Shown piece by piece: positions 1-11,760 of a DNA stretch of 64,000 bases. Source of the stretch: Rhizophagus clarus (lineage: Eukaryota; Glomeromycota; Glomeromycetes; Glomerales; Glomeraceae); assembly GCA_015698045.1 (NCBI GenBank), contig BLAL01000250.1, positions 248,001 through 312,000 of the forward strand, written 5' to 3'. The notes beneath the pieces are model-generated. The model did no database searches and had not been told where the DNA came from. It saw only the letters and a program-made list of their open reading frames with translations. Position 1 is the stretch's first letter. Each line of letters begins with the position of its first letter. The translations under genes were made by a program, and so were the position numbers.

Positions 1-430
1 TTTACAAATTTACGTTGACGAATTTTTTATGAAAATATCACAAATTTTTAATAATTTTTTTTATAACTTTTATTAATAAATTTTAATGAATTTATATTGA
101 TGAAATTTTTTATAATGATTTATGCTTATGAATTTTTTATGGATTATTTTAACAAATTTTTCACAAATTATGCTAATTTTTATATGAATTTTTATATGAA
201 ATTTTTCATAAATTTTTATTTGCTTTTTTTATAATTCATCTATTAACTTTCTTATGAATTTTTTATTACCAAATTTCAATTTTTTTAACAATCTATTTCG
301 TAAAACAAAACTTTTTGGAAATTTAATTTGCATTTATTTTATGAATTTTTTACTAATGAATTTTAATAAATTTATTTGTGATTTTTTTGATTCTTTTTTT
401 ACAATTTATTTGCTTATTTCCGAATTTTTG
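1..430. repeat. AT-rich low-complexity stretch
   Basis: Degenerate repetition of short AT-rich words such as gaattttttatg and aaatttttat. The open frames here are low-complexity and I see no gene. Confidence 0.6.
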
Positions 431-456
431 ACTTTATTCTTAAAAAAAAAAGTTTT

Positions 457-1539
457 GTCCAAGAAATGGTTAAATTGTTGGAACCATTTGAAACTATTAC
501 ATGACGATTATCAGGTAGCAAGTATCCAACACTTAATATGGTACATCCATACATGTGTATGCTTAAGCAGATGTTTGCTCCAAGAGCCAATGAAAATGAA
601 ACTATAGAAAGTTATTTAGAACTTATATATAGGCTTTTAATACTTGATAATGAAGAAGAGAATGCTGAAGAAGATATAGATGATTCAAGTTCTGCTGTTA
701 GTAGTGATGATGATATTCCAACTGCAGGAAATCAACATTGGCAATATATGCATCAAAGACAAAGCCAGGGTCAAGGACGTGGTCAAAGTCAAGGACGTGG
801 TCGTGGTCATGGCCGTGGTTGTGGTTGTGGTTGTGGTTGTGGTTGTGGTTGTGGTCATGGTCATGGTCATATTTTGCAAAGATCAAATAATGAAGTTGAA
901 GATATTAACCAAATCGAGTATCTTCCTCCGGTGAGTAATCTTGATAATGTTCTAAAGAAAGTTCGTGTAGCCATTTACCTTTCTTTAGAAAAACATTAGG
1001 ATGTGCCAAGCGAATTATCACTAGTCACAATAATATTAGATCCCCGAATGAAAAGCTTTTTATTTGTAGAAGATTCACATCGTGAGGAACAAAAAACACA
1101 AGCTGAATCTCTTTTAAGTAACCTTTATACTCAACTCAAGCATGATTTGGAACTTCCAGAAGAGGTTAGATCACCCATTTTGGATGATGATGATGACATA
1201 TTTGAAAGAATGTATGCCAGTAACCAACAGTTAACACAAACGGGTAATGATAATAATGAAATTATGTGTTACTTGCGGTGTCTTGATGAACCAAAAAGTA
1301 CAGATCCTCTGGTATGGTGGAGGGATCATAGATCAAGTTATCCTATTCTATCAAAATTAGCTTGAAAATATCTTTCAATTCCTTCCACGTCTGTACCAAG
1401 TGAACGGCTCTTCTCTGACGCTGGTAATCACATTGCTGCAAAGAAAACACGATTGGCTCCTGAATTGGTTGATCGAATTTTATTTTTAAAGCGAAATAGT
1501 ACATATTTTCCCATATTTCCACCTTTAGAGAATGAATAA
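457..1539 (+). pseudogene. hAT transposase C-terminal half, three in-frame stops
   Basis: One continuous frame from 457 to the TAA at 1537-1539 reads as the C-terminal half of a hAT-superfamily transposase. The stretch LEPFETIT and the motif ILDPRMKSF (about 1033) are typical of hAT cores. The segment from about 1300, with [29 protein letters not shown] and [11 protein letters not shown], is the hATC dimerisation domain. The frame is broken only by TGA at 502, TAG at 997 and TGA at 1363, each reachable from TGG or CGA by one transition, and there is no frameshift. A Gly-Cys/Gly-His run encoded by a ggttgt/ggtcat hexamer repeat lies at 795-872. The N-terminal DNA-binding and RNase H portions are missing upstream. 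Confidence 0.88.
795..872 (+). repeat. ggttgt/ggtcat hexamer microsatellite in hAT frame
   Basis: Six or so ggttgt units and three ggtcat units encode alternating Gly-Cys then Gly-His, preceded by Gly-Arg/Gln repeats. It interrupts the hAT transposase between the RNase H remnant and the ILDPRMKS motif. Confidence 0.85.
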
Positions 1540-2410
1540 TTGAGTTAGTATAATATAATTAAGAAAACTTAGTATGAATAATATATAATATGAACGATAT
1601 ATATACTGTATGAACAAATTGAACAATGTAAATAAAATTTATTGCAATTATGGTCGAGCAAATTTTTAGTTTATCAGTTATAGGAAATATTAAAAAAAAA
1701 TTTTTTTCATTAAGGTCGGTAAAAAAAATTGTGGCACAGTACCATCATTAAAAAGTAATATAATATAGCACTTAAACTCAAATAACAAAAGTCGTGCATT
1801 TTGACCGCTACTATGATTTTATTAAAAAATTTTTTGTATAGTATTTATTATCTCACTTGGATCTCACTTGGAAGTTAACATACTTTTTTATTATTAAAGG
1901 TAATAGAAACTTTAGAATTTACTAAATACGGTGAAAAATTAAAACTTTAAACTAATGCCAGCAAAAATATATGTATTTTTCTTACTTAAAACTTAAAAAT
2001 AAACTTTTTTTTTTAGTCATAAATTATTATGATATACCCAGCTAATATTAATGAATACGAGTATATAAGGATCTGTAGAAAGGTTATGTAGATAGAGACA
2101 AAGTTTTATGGTAATTATAAAAATTTAGTGGGTCATAACGAGTTATATGCAATAAAATTTAATTTAATTTTATTCTTAGGAATTGCATGATAAATATACA
2201 TACAATTAATACAACATATATCAAAAATGTATTTGTATTTATCTTTTTATTACAACTTTGATCTTGAAAAACACTTTTTTTTAAGGGTATATTTCGTAAA
2301 GTATAAAAAAAAAAATTTTTTTTTATGAAAAAAAAGTAACTAATTTAATATAAAAATGAACTGCGCATGACATTTCCGGTGGCTGTAAAATATATAGTAA
2401 TAAATTTCTG
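1540..2410. other. gene-free AT-rich spacer
   Basis: No supported gene. Contains homopolymer T/A runs and a short direct duplication (atctcacttgg, about 1850-1870). It may include the 3' end of the hAT element, but no terminal repeat was recognised. Confidence 0.4.
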
Positions 2411-2411
2411 G

Positions 2412-2590
2412 AGAAACGAATAAAACCGGATTTAATAAATCCGAATGAAATGAATGAAACTGGATATAATAAATCCGGATTGAACGAATAAAACCGGATA
2501 TAATAAATCCGGATTAAACGAATAAAACCGGATATAATAAATCCAGATTAAATGAATAAAACCGGATATAATAAATTCGGATGAAGCCGA
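2412..2590. repeat. 34-bp minisatellite, about 5 copies
   Basis: Units of about 34 bp built around aaaccggatataataaatcc followed by ggattaaacgaat. Each contains the near-palindrome ccggatataataaatccgg. Successive ccgg positions such as 2494 and 2528 differ by 34. The array abuts the A1 repeat copy. Confidence 0.85.
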
Positions 2591-2679
2591 AGCAACCGAA
2601 TCTACCCAGTACTAAATCCGAACTGGGAGAATCCGGTTTTAAATCCGAATGTCGAAGGTCAGATCCAAACCCTACTGCA

Positions 2680-5160
2680 ATTCTGCGGAATCCAATTCTG
2701 CGCAAGATCTGAGGACATGTCGATGCGCAGCACTGAAAAATTTCATGGATTTCTGCGCAGTTCTGCAAACACAAAAAAATCTGTGAAAAATTTCAAAAAC
2801 AAATCTGCGAAATTTTTCAAAATTTTTGACAATTTACAATTACTTTTATCGTTAATTAACATCAATTAATTTATTTAATTTATTTAATTAAAGCATTACA
2901 AATAAATCAATTTACTACACTATTAACTACACTATTTTGGGTATTAAATGCACTAAATTTCCCGGCCTTTCTTTCTTTACTTTCACTGTTTCGTTGAAAA
3001 CGTAAAAAACGTTTTTTTCAAGGTTTTTTACCTTTATATTAGGATTGGAACCTTTCTTTCAGTTTCCTGCGTCTGCAAAAAAAAATTAATGAAACCTTCG
3101 GTAAACACTTCGTTAAATAAAAAAACAAAAAAACAAAAAAAAAAATTAAATTCCGTTTACTTTGAAATTCTATCCAGAGACAGGTCAGAAAACCGCAGAC
3201 CTAAACTAATATCTTTCGAAATTTTAATCTCCGAAATTCGTCCGGTAAGCGTCTGGAAAGCTGATAACTTATAAAATAAAAACGAAACGGTTAGTTGAAG
3301 TTTCGTTTAAAAAAAAATAGTAAATTAAATTTTCGAAGGTAAATACCTTTGAATTCCGCTAGAAGACCTCCGGAAAGACGCAAATCTAAAAAAAGAATAA
3401 ATTAACGTTTCATTAATAAAAATGAGCAAAAAATTTTTTTTATCTTCGGGATGATACCTGATCCGCCGCGAGATGGGGTCTATCTAAAAAAAAATGAAAA
3501 CGAACGTTATTTAACGTTCGTTGAAATAAAAATAAGATAAAAAAAAGTTTTTTTTTTTACCTTTGGTCCGTTTCGAGTTCTGGACCTAAAAAAAAGAAAA
3601 ATAAAACGAAACGTTAATTTCGTTTCGTTTCGTAAAATAAAATATTATTTCGAGGATTTTTTACCTTCGAAATATCGCGGTCCGCTTCTTCCGGACCTAA
3701 AAAAGAAAGAAAACGAACGTTAGTTAACGTTCGTTGAAATAAAAGTAAAAAAATTTTTTTTTTTTACAGTAGTCCGCCTCTAAAGGACTTCCAGACCTAA
3801 AAAATAAAAAAAAAACGAACATTAGTAACGTTCGTTTAAGTAAAACAAAAAAAAAAATAAAAATTTTCGAAAGTGTTATACCTTCGAAATACCGGTCCGC
3901 CTCTAAATTCCGGACCTAAAAAATAAAAAAACGAACATTAGTGACGTTCGTTTTAAATAAAATTAAAAAAAAAAAAAATAAAAATTTTCGAAGGTATTAT
4001 ACCTTCGAAATACCGGTCCGTCTCTGAATTCCGGACCTAAAAAATAAAAAAAAAACGAACATTAATAACGTTCGTTTAAATAAAACAAAAAAAAAAATAA
4101 AATTTCGAAGATCATATAGTCCGCCTCTAAAGGAATACCGGACCTAAAAAAAGAAAAAAAACGAACGTTAGTTAACGTTCGTTGAAATTAAAGTAAAAAA
4201 ATTTGTTTTTTTTACTTAAAGTGGTCCGCCTCGAATGGAGTTCCGGACCTAAAAAAAAGAAGAAAAGCGAAAAGTTACTAACGTTTCGCTAAAATACAAA
4301 AAAAAAGATTTTTTTTTTTTACTTAGTGGTCCGCCTCGAAATGGAGTTCCGGACCTAAAAAAATAAAAAAACGAACGTTAGTAAAACGTTCGTTAAAGAA
4401 AATAAAAAAAGAAGAAATTCGAAGTATTACTCTCAAATTCTTCTAAATGGTCGTTTCATTTAATAAATCACAAATAAAAAAATAAAAAAAAATCGAAGAT
4501 TCACCTTCGAATAGAGTCCACGACAAATTAAAAAGATTCGAAGACTTATCTTCGAATAGAATCTGGATCTTAAAAAATAAAAAACGAACGTTAGTAACGT
4601 TCGTTAAAAAAATAAAAAAAAATTATAAATTTCGAAGTTTGTTTCACCTTCGAAATACTCCGGCCCGCTTCGAAATGGAATTTCGGACTTACAAAAAGTA
4701 AAAACGAACATTAACGTTCGTTGAAATAAAGGAAAAAAAAATATTTTTTCGAAGTTACCTTCGAAATGGAATCCGGAACCGGCTTGGCGTTCTGGACTTG
4801 CAAAAAATTAAAAAAATGGAATCCGGAACCGGCTTGGCTCTGGACTTGCAAAAAATTAAAAAACAAACGTTAGTAACGTTTGTTAAAGTAAAAAATAAAA
4901 AAAAAATTATAAATTATTTCGAAATTTATTACCTTCGAAATAATACTGCGGATATATATGTATATATTCCGCTTCTTCCGGACCTAAAAAAATGAAAACG
5001 AACGTTAGTTATAATAACGTTCGTTGGAAAAAAAAAAAAAAATTTTTTTTCGAAAAGGAATCCCGACCGCATGTTCGGTGTTCTGGGCATACGAAAAGTA
5101 AGAACGAACGTTAGCTAACGCTCGTTAAAAAAATATTTCGAATGTTTTACATTAAAACTT
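2680..5160 (-). repeat. array A1: splice-bounded tandem units, inverted copy of A2
   Basis: Read on the minus strand this is about 15 tandem units of roughly 100-150 bp. Each has a short GC-richer exon-like piece (type gtccggaactccattcgagg, ending gcggac or a cgaag|gta donor), an A/T-rich intron-like spacer with a palindromic core (aacgaacgtta.taacgttcgtt) and a T-tract ending in AG. The stretch at about 2690-3090 (ctgcgcag repeats, then aaatttcccggcctttc) is nearly identical in reverse complement to 36640-37000. The outer terminal sequence of A2 is absent, so A1 is truncated. Exon-like units are mostly not multiples of three, so I do not consider it protein coding. Confidence 0.85.
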
Positions 5161-5189
5161 TCGAATTGTACCAAAGAAGTAGCTGCGGC

Positions 5190-5345
5190 ACCACTGATAA
5201 TAAACTTTGGAATTAGCGAATGGGTAAGTGTTTTTTTTTCTTTTTGTAATATATTTTTTTTTTTTTTTGGAACGTTGCTAACGTTCCTTTCTATTTTTTT
5301 ACAGGACTCTTCTGGGCTTTAGAATTGGCGAAGAACTGGGTAACT
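5190..5345 (+). repeat. plus-strand exon-like units beside A1
   Basis: Two exon-like pieces on the plus strand: one ending gaattagcgaatgg before gtaagtg, then a spacer with gctaacgttcc and a T-rich tract ending acag, then gactcttctgggctttag continuing to a second donor-like ggtaact. They follow the same layout as array A1 but on the opposite strand. Confidence 0.5.
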
Positions 5346-5513
5346 TTAGAATTAGAGTTTCTCGAGCCTTTTATTTATGTATAATTAATAAGTTTCTTTT
5401 ATTTGTAGGAATACATATATCGAATTTATGTCGAAACTATACCGAAACTCGCAAATTTAAACATCAATTATTTATTTTTATAATCTTTGTAATTTGAAAT
5501 ACTTCATAATCTT

Positions 5514-6660
5514 CTATTGAAACATTTTTTCATAATTTCGTTGTTTACAAAAACAACGATCATATTCTTTTGAATCATCATTCTCTTTTACAATTATATT
5601 AATATCACTATTACCAAATGTAGGACCGCATTCAGCATGATAAAATAATGCTTCCTTTATATTATTAACATGACTTAAAATTGGGGCTTTAAAATGATTT
5701 TTACTTTTAAAAGAAAATATAAAACTATCTTTAGTTTCACCAAATTTACCTTCACGTACACCAACATTACTCGATTCCCATTTTAAAGGATTATATTCTC
5801 CAATAATTTCTTCTGTTCCTTTTATTTTAATAAATGTTACAGTGCAAAGTTCGTCATCACATAATTCGTGAAACTTTTTCGGAGTAAATCCATCTGAACT
5901 TCCTCTCAATAATAATCTAAATTCATATGGTAAATATAATTCTCTTGCATAAGCAAATTTGTTGTTAATATCAATTTTATCAATCCATCTTGAAACTAAT
6001 GAAACAATATTTAAATTAACAATTTTTGTATCAACAATTTCATCAATGTTTCTATATCTGGGAAGTAAAATATTATCTTTTGGTTCACTATTGGAATTTA
6101 AATATGAATTTAACAAATCTTCATATAGTTGATGTCTTAAAAGTTTTTATATGGATGAACTTTTTGTATGAATTCTTCAGAAGATAAACTAAAAAATCTA
6201 ATTAAAGGTAAACAATTTTGTAAAGTATTTTTCATATCATTAAAATCATAATCTGACCAAGTTACAGGATCCGAAAGAAGTGCAAGATTTCTTTCAAGTC
6301 CCCATTTTAATACATGTTCCCAAATTTCAATTTCTCTCATTTGTAAATCATCTCTTTTAATTAGCGAAACCAATAAGTTTTCAGGTGGAGAAGTAAAATC
6401 AAGAGATTTAAATATTTTTTCAGGAGAGTTATCTATAAAATTTGTACAATATTGTTGGAGTTTTAATAAAGAATTAGATTGAAAACTTGTTCGATAAATA
6501 AGTTCAAAATATTGTTCCATCCATTCAGTTTTATATCCAAGTAGATATTTTTATAAATAATCTATTAGTTCTTGAAGAAGTAGTTAATAAGCAGCAACCA
6601 AAACTTTTAATATTTCCGATGGGTTTTGCTTATCTAAAAAAATGACGCCACCATAAATGT
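5514..6660 (-). pseudogene. BTB-BACK-TLDc domain protein, N-terminally truncated pseudogene
   Basis: Two minus-strand frames (6520-6137 and 6116-5514) together match the BACK plus TLDc part of the BTB-TLDc family that is greatly expanded in Glomeromycotina. The first carries a BACK-like segment (LLVSLIKRDDLQMREIEIWE, VLKWGLERN). The second carries the TLDc domain: FRLLLRGSSDGFTPKKFHEL, ITGEYNPLKW-like IIGEYNPLKW, KDSFIFSF and a C-terminal YHAECGPTFG. The two frames join through one missing A in an A-run near 6147. Upstream the frame continues through TAA near 6553 and again near 6590 with VLVAAY and LLLQELIDYL, the end of the BTB linker. The rest of the BTB domain is gone. The single-base indel could be a sequencing error; the upstream stops and lost BTB argue for a pseudogene. 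Confidence 0.88.
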
Positions 6661-7345
6661 AACTATATGATAAATGAAATTTACGATAAATGTATTAAAA
6701 AAGTTATAATACAAATAGATTGCATAAACTTACTTTAAAATAATTTTGAAGATTTCTGGTGAAATATTTTCCAACTTAATATGGGTCAAATTACTATTAT
6801 CATTTTTTTTGTTGGTAGACAAAATTTGACGTAAAAACGGAGAACGGTAATACAAGATGACCAAATGTGCACGAAATATTTTTACATTTGGATCCTCTCC
6901 AACTTCAATAGTCGTATCATAAAAATGGGTTGATTATAAGATAATATATATAATTAATTTATCATCGTACTTATTGCATCATTCATTATTTTCGTATTTA
7001 AATTTAAGTGCAACCAATTTATTTTGTGACATTATGGTCGACAGATTAACATTAAAGACCTTAGCTATTTGGCTTTATTTCCTTTACATTACGTAGAAGA
7101 AAATTCTTTCGAAATATTTTGTTCTATGAAGCATAATATATCATTTCAATTTAAAACAAGACTTTATTACGTAATCGAGTTCATCTAATTGCATTACACA
7201 ATAAAACATACAGCGGACTCACATTAAACTATTGATAAATTAAAATTAAATTAAAATTAAAATGTGAAAAAATTCTGCAACAAAGTATGATAAATGAAAT
7301 AAAATATAAATATCAATATCAATTAAGAATAGCAATTATTAAATT
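6661..7345. other. gene-free spacer
   Basis: AT-rich sequence without a supported gene. Its left end may hold the decayed BTB portion of the neighbouring pseudogene. Short repeats such as aaattaaattaaaattaa occur near 7240. Confidence 0.35.
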
Positions 7346-7348
7346 AAA

Positions 7349-7792
7349 TTATGGATAAGAACAATAATCGTTTCCATTGATTATGTTGTAGGACCAACTT
7401 AGGTCGTCATCAAGACCTTTTAAATGTATATGCATATCGTTACAATATTTTTGTCCTACCCATCCATCCCACCAAAGAACATTATCCGTGCATAATACAT
7501 TGTCATGAGGAAAATTTTGTAATTTAGTACAAAGTTGGTATCCTATTGACCAATCTGGAGATGTCAATTCTCCATCATAAATATCGTTGTCAGCAATATT
7601 ACTTTCATAGCAAATTTTATACGCATTTTGTTGCCAGTCAAGAAAATTAACGCACGTATCTGCTAAGTCATAAGTATATCCACGATAATGGTAACTAACA
7701 TTGTGTACTGGATATTGACGATAAGGAGAAGAGACAGAAATTTCAATTAAGAATGATATAATCAATGTGATAAATGATATACGTACAAACAT
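7349..7792 (-). CDS. small secreted cysteine-rich protein, unknown function
   Basis: A 147-aa single-exon frame. Residues 1-21 form a strongly hydrophobic segment after a short basic start and look like a signal peptide, with plausible cleavage after SVS. The mature part has six cysteines (47, 61, 88, 101, 117, 144), enough for three disulfides, and is rich in Trp and Tyr. No transmembrane segment follows. A TATAAATA-like box lies about 190 bp upstream on the same strand (near 7988). I do not recognise the family. Size, secretion signal and even cysteine number suit a secreted protein or candidate effector of a symbiotic fungus, which is inference. The frame is intact, unlike most genes nearby. 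Confidence 0.65.
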   Translation of the reverse strand: MFVRISFITLIISFLIEISVSSPYRQYPVHNVSYHYRGYTYDLADTCVNFLDWQQNAYKICYESNIADNDIYDGELTSPDWSIGYQLCTKLQNFPHDNVLCTDNVLWWDGWVGQKYCNDMHIHLKGLDDDLSWSYNIINGNDYCSYP

Positions 7793-8114
7793 GGTGTTTA
7801 ATTTTATTGTTTCAGGAAAGTATTCAATTTTTCTTCTTTATTTATAAATATTTCCTTGTATATCGTTTCCATAAAAAATCAATTTCAATTTTTGTGATTA
7901 TCACGCATAATCACGCGGATCTACACTGGTATGATGAGTATGAAGTCAAATTTATTAAGAATATGATGATCAAAAATTCAAGGTATTTATAGTACCAAAT
8001 TTGTCTTATTTTGGTGGTAACCACACCAAATTTATTCTTTATACATATTCATACCCAGTGATGTGCACTTGGAAGATTGCAAACATCAATGACTCATACC
8101 ATAACTATTGAACA

Positions 8115-8325
8115 AGCTTAAATTAAAATTTAAAAGAAAATGAACATGAAAATTAAAATTATAGAGAAAAAGTGGACGATTTTGTCCATAAATATAAATT
8201 AAAATTTAAAAGAAAAAGTGAACAATCTTGTTCACTAAAATTTAAAAGGAAAGGTAAGGTAGACAATCTTTTCCATGAATGGAAATTAAAATTAAAGAAA
8301 AAGTGAACAATTTTGTTATCACGAG
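8115..8325. repeat. tandem repeat of about 65 bp, 3-4 copies
   Basis: Repeated aattaaaatttaaaagaaaa followed by agtgaacaat and ttgttcac-type half-palindromes (gtgaacaatcttgttcac). Copies diverge by small indels. Confidence 0.7.
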
Positions 8326-8820
8326 TTAATGGTGAAAACTTAACCGCATACTAACAAGCGTGTCAGTAAAATGAACGGTCCCCTAACAAATCATGGGTTC
8401 TAGTAGAAATTGGAGGTGTGTTCTCTCAAGGTATAGTTCAACTGCAAAGTAACAAAAGAATAAAAAATATAGGAATTCGACATTAAGAATAAAATTTGTT
8501 GCAAAATCTGCTTCGACTGGTAAACAGTGAGCGCTTAACGAAGCGGGTTGTGATTTATAAAAAGAAAAAGATATAAAATTACGAGAATATTAAAATATAT
8601 ATATATATAGTTAGATGACAAGTAAAAATAGATAGAATTATAATACAATGCAGATATAACAGGATAATTATAGTTTATAATATGCATAAATGGCATATAG
8701 TGACGTGTAAGACTTCAACTAATGTATATAAAATTTTTATGTTTATGATCTTTTTCCATAAATGCAATAAAATATATATGATTACCATATTAAAAAGAAA
8801 TAACCCTAAACCATTATTGT
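8326..8820. other. gene-free spacer
   Basis: No gene supported. A slightly GC-richer patch at 8360-8550 has no feature I can name. Confidence 0.35.
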
Positions 8821-8869
8821 AATTATTTTTTTTTTTGATTTCTATTAATATCCCAGCTAAACCATTTTG

Positions 8870-9420
8870 TGATTGGCGAAAGATTTCGCCTTTTAGGGTA
8901 AAATTCTGAAAAATGCCCGAACCTCCGTAACATGCTCAAATCTTCGCAATTTCCGAAACTTACATTTATGGTTATGGTACATTTCGTCGAAGTCCATTTC
9001 ACCGAAACCCATTTCGTCGAAGCCATATCACCGAAGGGATATTTATGTAACGTATAGAATGTCACCAGAATCACACCCTCTAGAAAAAAACCTTATTTGC
9101 CACATTATTCGTCACATCGTTAATTCCGGCCACAATCCGTAATTCCGGTCAAAATTACATATGTTACATAAATTTCCAAAAAAAAAAAGGAAATTTTTCG
9201 TTTTACGAAAAATGAAAATTTTGTATGCAAGCCGGTTACACAAAATTCCTAAAAAGGAAATATGATATGCGATGTCAAGTGCCAATCCGATATGTCGCAT
9301 GTGCGAAAAATTTTTAAATCCTTTCGGTAAAATGGACTTTCGGCAAAATATCCCTTCGGTGAAACATTCCTTCGGTAAAGTGACTTCGACAAAACGGGTT
9401 TCAGCGAAAAGTCCGGATAC
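8870..9420. repeat. interspersed ttcggtgaaa-type short repeat, both orientations
   Basis: Variants of ttcggtgaaat and ttcgtcgaag recur at 8980-9030 and, in the opposite sense, at 9330-9400. They leave accidental open frames on both strands. I read it as a short-motif satellite, not a gene. Confidence 0.65.
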
Positions 9421-9516
9421 CGTTATTATTTATTATAAATTTGTATATATTAAATATAATATAAAATAAAATATTTATTATTTATTTATTGAATTCTTTC
9501 TTCATTGTTATCGGTA

Positions 9517-9606
9517 TTACATATCATCAATTATTTTATCAGCTTCTGTATCTGGATCCCATTCTATACCATTTTTAATTATACCACATGTGATAAAAGC
9601 TTTTTA
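9517..9606 (-). pseudogene. C-terminal gene remnant
   Basis: On the minus strand, KAFITCGIIKNGIEWDPDT continues to a TAA at 9519-9517. The composition is protein-like and it ends in an acidic tail (EADKIIDDM). An in-frame TAA lies just upstream of KAF. It resembles the last exon of a fungal gene, but I cannot assign a family. Confidence 0.35.
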
Positions 9607-9734
9607 CAGATGTCAGAACGCCATTATCATTTTTTTTTGTTGAGAGATAAAGTTCGACGTAAAAATTGAGTAGTTGAGAATTTCCTATCAAGTTATGATC
9701 ATGTCGCTCAAACTTATTGAACAACAATTTCGGT

Positions 9735-10260
9735 ATAACAATATCCGGCTTCTGGATAAAGTATAAATAATTATCCGACGGCGCATTCCTCTGTTAAACA
9801 TGTGACTTAGAAATTATTCTTTGGTCGTTTTAAGACACGAGCACTAATTTTTGTTCAGGTTATCGACTCGAACACTAATAAGCCCCAAGTCTTCTTCTTT
9901 ATAAACTCGATGAAGCATTCTGTGATGAAACAAATGAACATTAGATCATTATTAGCGTAGTAAAAAACAAGGTATTAACATTCTCCTTGACTACCTACGA
10001 GAGTTTAATGTCAAAAGCAGTGAACGTTGAAATCCGCCATGAACGTGAATTTGTCCGTCCTTGACTCTTATCGCTCAACCACATCTTTTGTTCATTTTTT
10101 AAAAAATCTTCATGATGTTCTGGTGCACAGCACCCTCGAAGGTGAACTAGTGGAGAAAATTAGTCCATGGGACCTTCAAAGAAATGAAGGAAAGGTTAAT
10201 CACTTTCTTGTTATACTTGCTTCTCTTTCGGGAATAAGTTAAATGCGAATGGCCATTAGA
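9735..10260 (+). repeat. duplicated segment, copy 1 (with 11400-11760 and 12858-12925)
   Basis: Three blocks recur downstream: tttcggtataac through tccggcttc and a TATAAATAATTA box (9741-9800, again at 12858-12925); the gtattaacattctccttgac region (9965-10010, again near 11470); and ctttcttgttatacttgc to gttaaatgcg (10202-10250, again at 11706-11758). It carries a 71-aa frame from 10027 that I do not recognise. Confidence 0.65.
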
Positions 10261-11400
10261 TGGTGGTATAAAAGTAGTAGACGTAGTGTTAGCATATTTA
10301 GAAATTTTTTGGACACATTATATTTCTCCAAAATAAGAAAGACGATTATGAATAACTCCTTTACCTAGTTAAGTTGAACGAAAATATTATATTTATTTTT
10401 TGTATCTAAAGTTTTCGTGAAGTGTACAAGCTAATAAACATATAATTTCGTTTTAACATTTGACACAAATGAATGAAATGTTACCTTTTCGTATTACACT
10501 AACAGATAACTATATATTTAAGTTCCCGAACTCTTTTTTTAAATTTTTGTTTTTTCTTTATTGAATCTCATCATCAAACAATTTAGAATTAGCTCATATG
10601 ACACCTTTCAATCTATCCGTTTTAAACAGTATTTTGCGAAATCAAACCATAGGCGTGTGATTGATGAAGTAAAAAATAGGAATCCAATGGATTCACGAGA
10701 TTGTACATATTAACGTATAGCATGACACCATTTCTCATACATATGTGTACTATGCGTAAATTTTTCGTAATATTTATTAATACAATGATAACATAAACTA
10801 ATACATCATTTCCTTAAATTAATATATCAATAGTTTGGATCAACTGGTCCATCCCGATTGCCAAAAAGGTTATATTTGCCAGCCTCGGTTAAATCCGATG
10901 CTTGTTCATCATCATCACTATAAATATCATCATTGTTGTTGTGTTCACTGCCAATTATTTGATTCTACATAACATTCCGATGCTCCGTATTTTTTCCTTT
11001 GATTACATAATCTCGTAGTTGGGGAACAATCAAAAAGTTTAAACGTAGTGTTGACGTGTTTGATCTCAACTAGGGCACCCATTGAACACAATGTATTACG
11101 CTTTTAGCGCCCTTCAGGTAAATTAGTTGATCTCGTTCTTCCAGTGCCTGTAAATATTATGCTAATCGATTGTATGGAACTAGAAAAGGGATGATAACTA
11201 ATTAAGGTAGCCAGAGTACTTGATGGCATTCCTTTGGATGTAATTTTATTTTTTGAGCGCATTTTAGTGGAACTGGGCAAAGCCCACTACGAATAACATG
11301 CTTAGTCCTGGTACATTAAAAATATTATCAATGCAATCTTAAGGTTGTTGTCCGAAATACAATATATTGACTGTCTGATAGTACTCTCACTCCATTTCGA
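10260..11400. other. gene-free spacer
   Basis: No supported gene on either strand; short frames only, no recognisable domain. Confidence 0.35.
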
Positions 11401-11760
11401 AAACAATTAAATACTGGATTATTACTAGTGTAGTAAAAAAGAATGTCACTATAACAACCGAAAACCAAGGTATCAACGTTCTGTTTTACTACCGAAGAGA
11501 GTTCAGTGCCCCTCCATAATTTTCTTCGTTCCTCAGAAAATCATGGAGATTTTTTTTGTACACATCTTTGTCTAATATACATCTTTGTCTAATATACATC
11601 TTTGTCTAATATTCATCTACGTGTATAGGGAGTTAAAAAATGAATAAAAAAGCGTGGTTGAGCGGCAAGACGGTCATAGTTGAGCTCCGCCTCCTAGAAA
11701 GTTAATAGCTTTCTTGTTATACTTGCCTTTCTTTTGAGAAGTAGGTTAAATGCGGATGTA
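11400..11760 (+). repeat. duplicated segment, copy 2
   Basis: Diverged direct repeat of 9955-10260, sharing the ctttcttgttatacttgc block just downstream of the Crinkler-like gene. Within it, at 11559-11615, a 19-bp unit (catctttgtctaatata) is repeated about three times. Confidence 0.65.

Noticed and set aside
11650..11700. tRNA-like A-box in gcgtggttgagcggcaagac, also near 41847
   Set aside because: No B-box, no cloverleaf can be drawn and the two copies diverge; not enough for a tRNA or SINE call.
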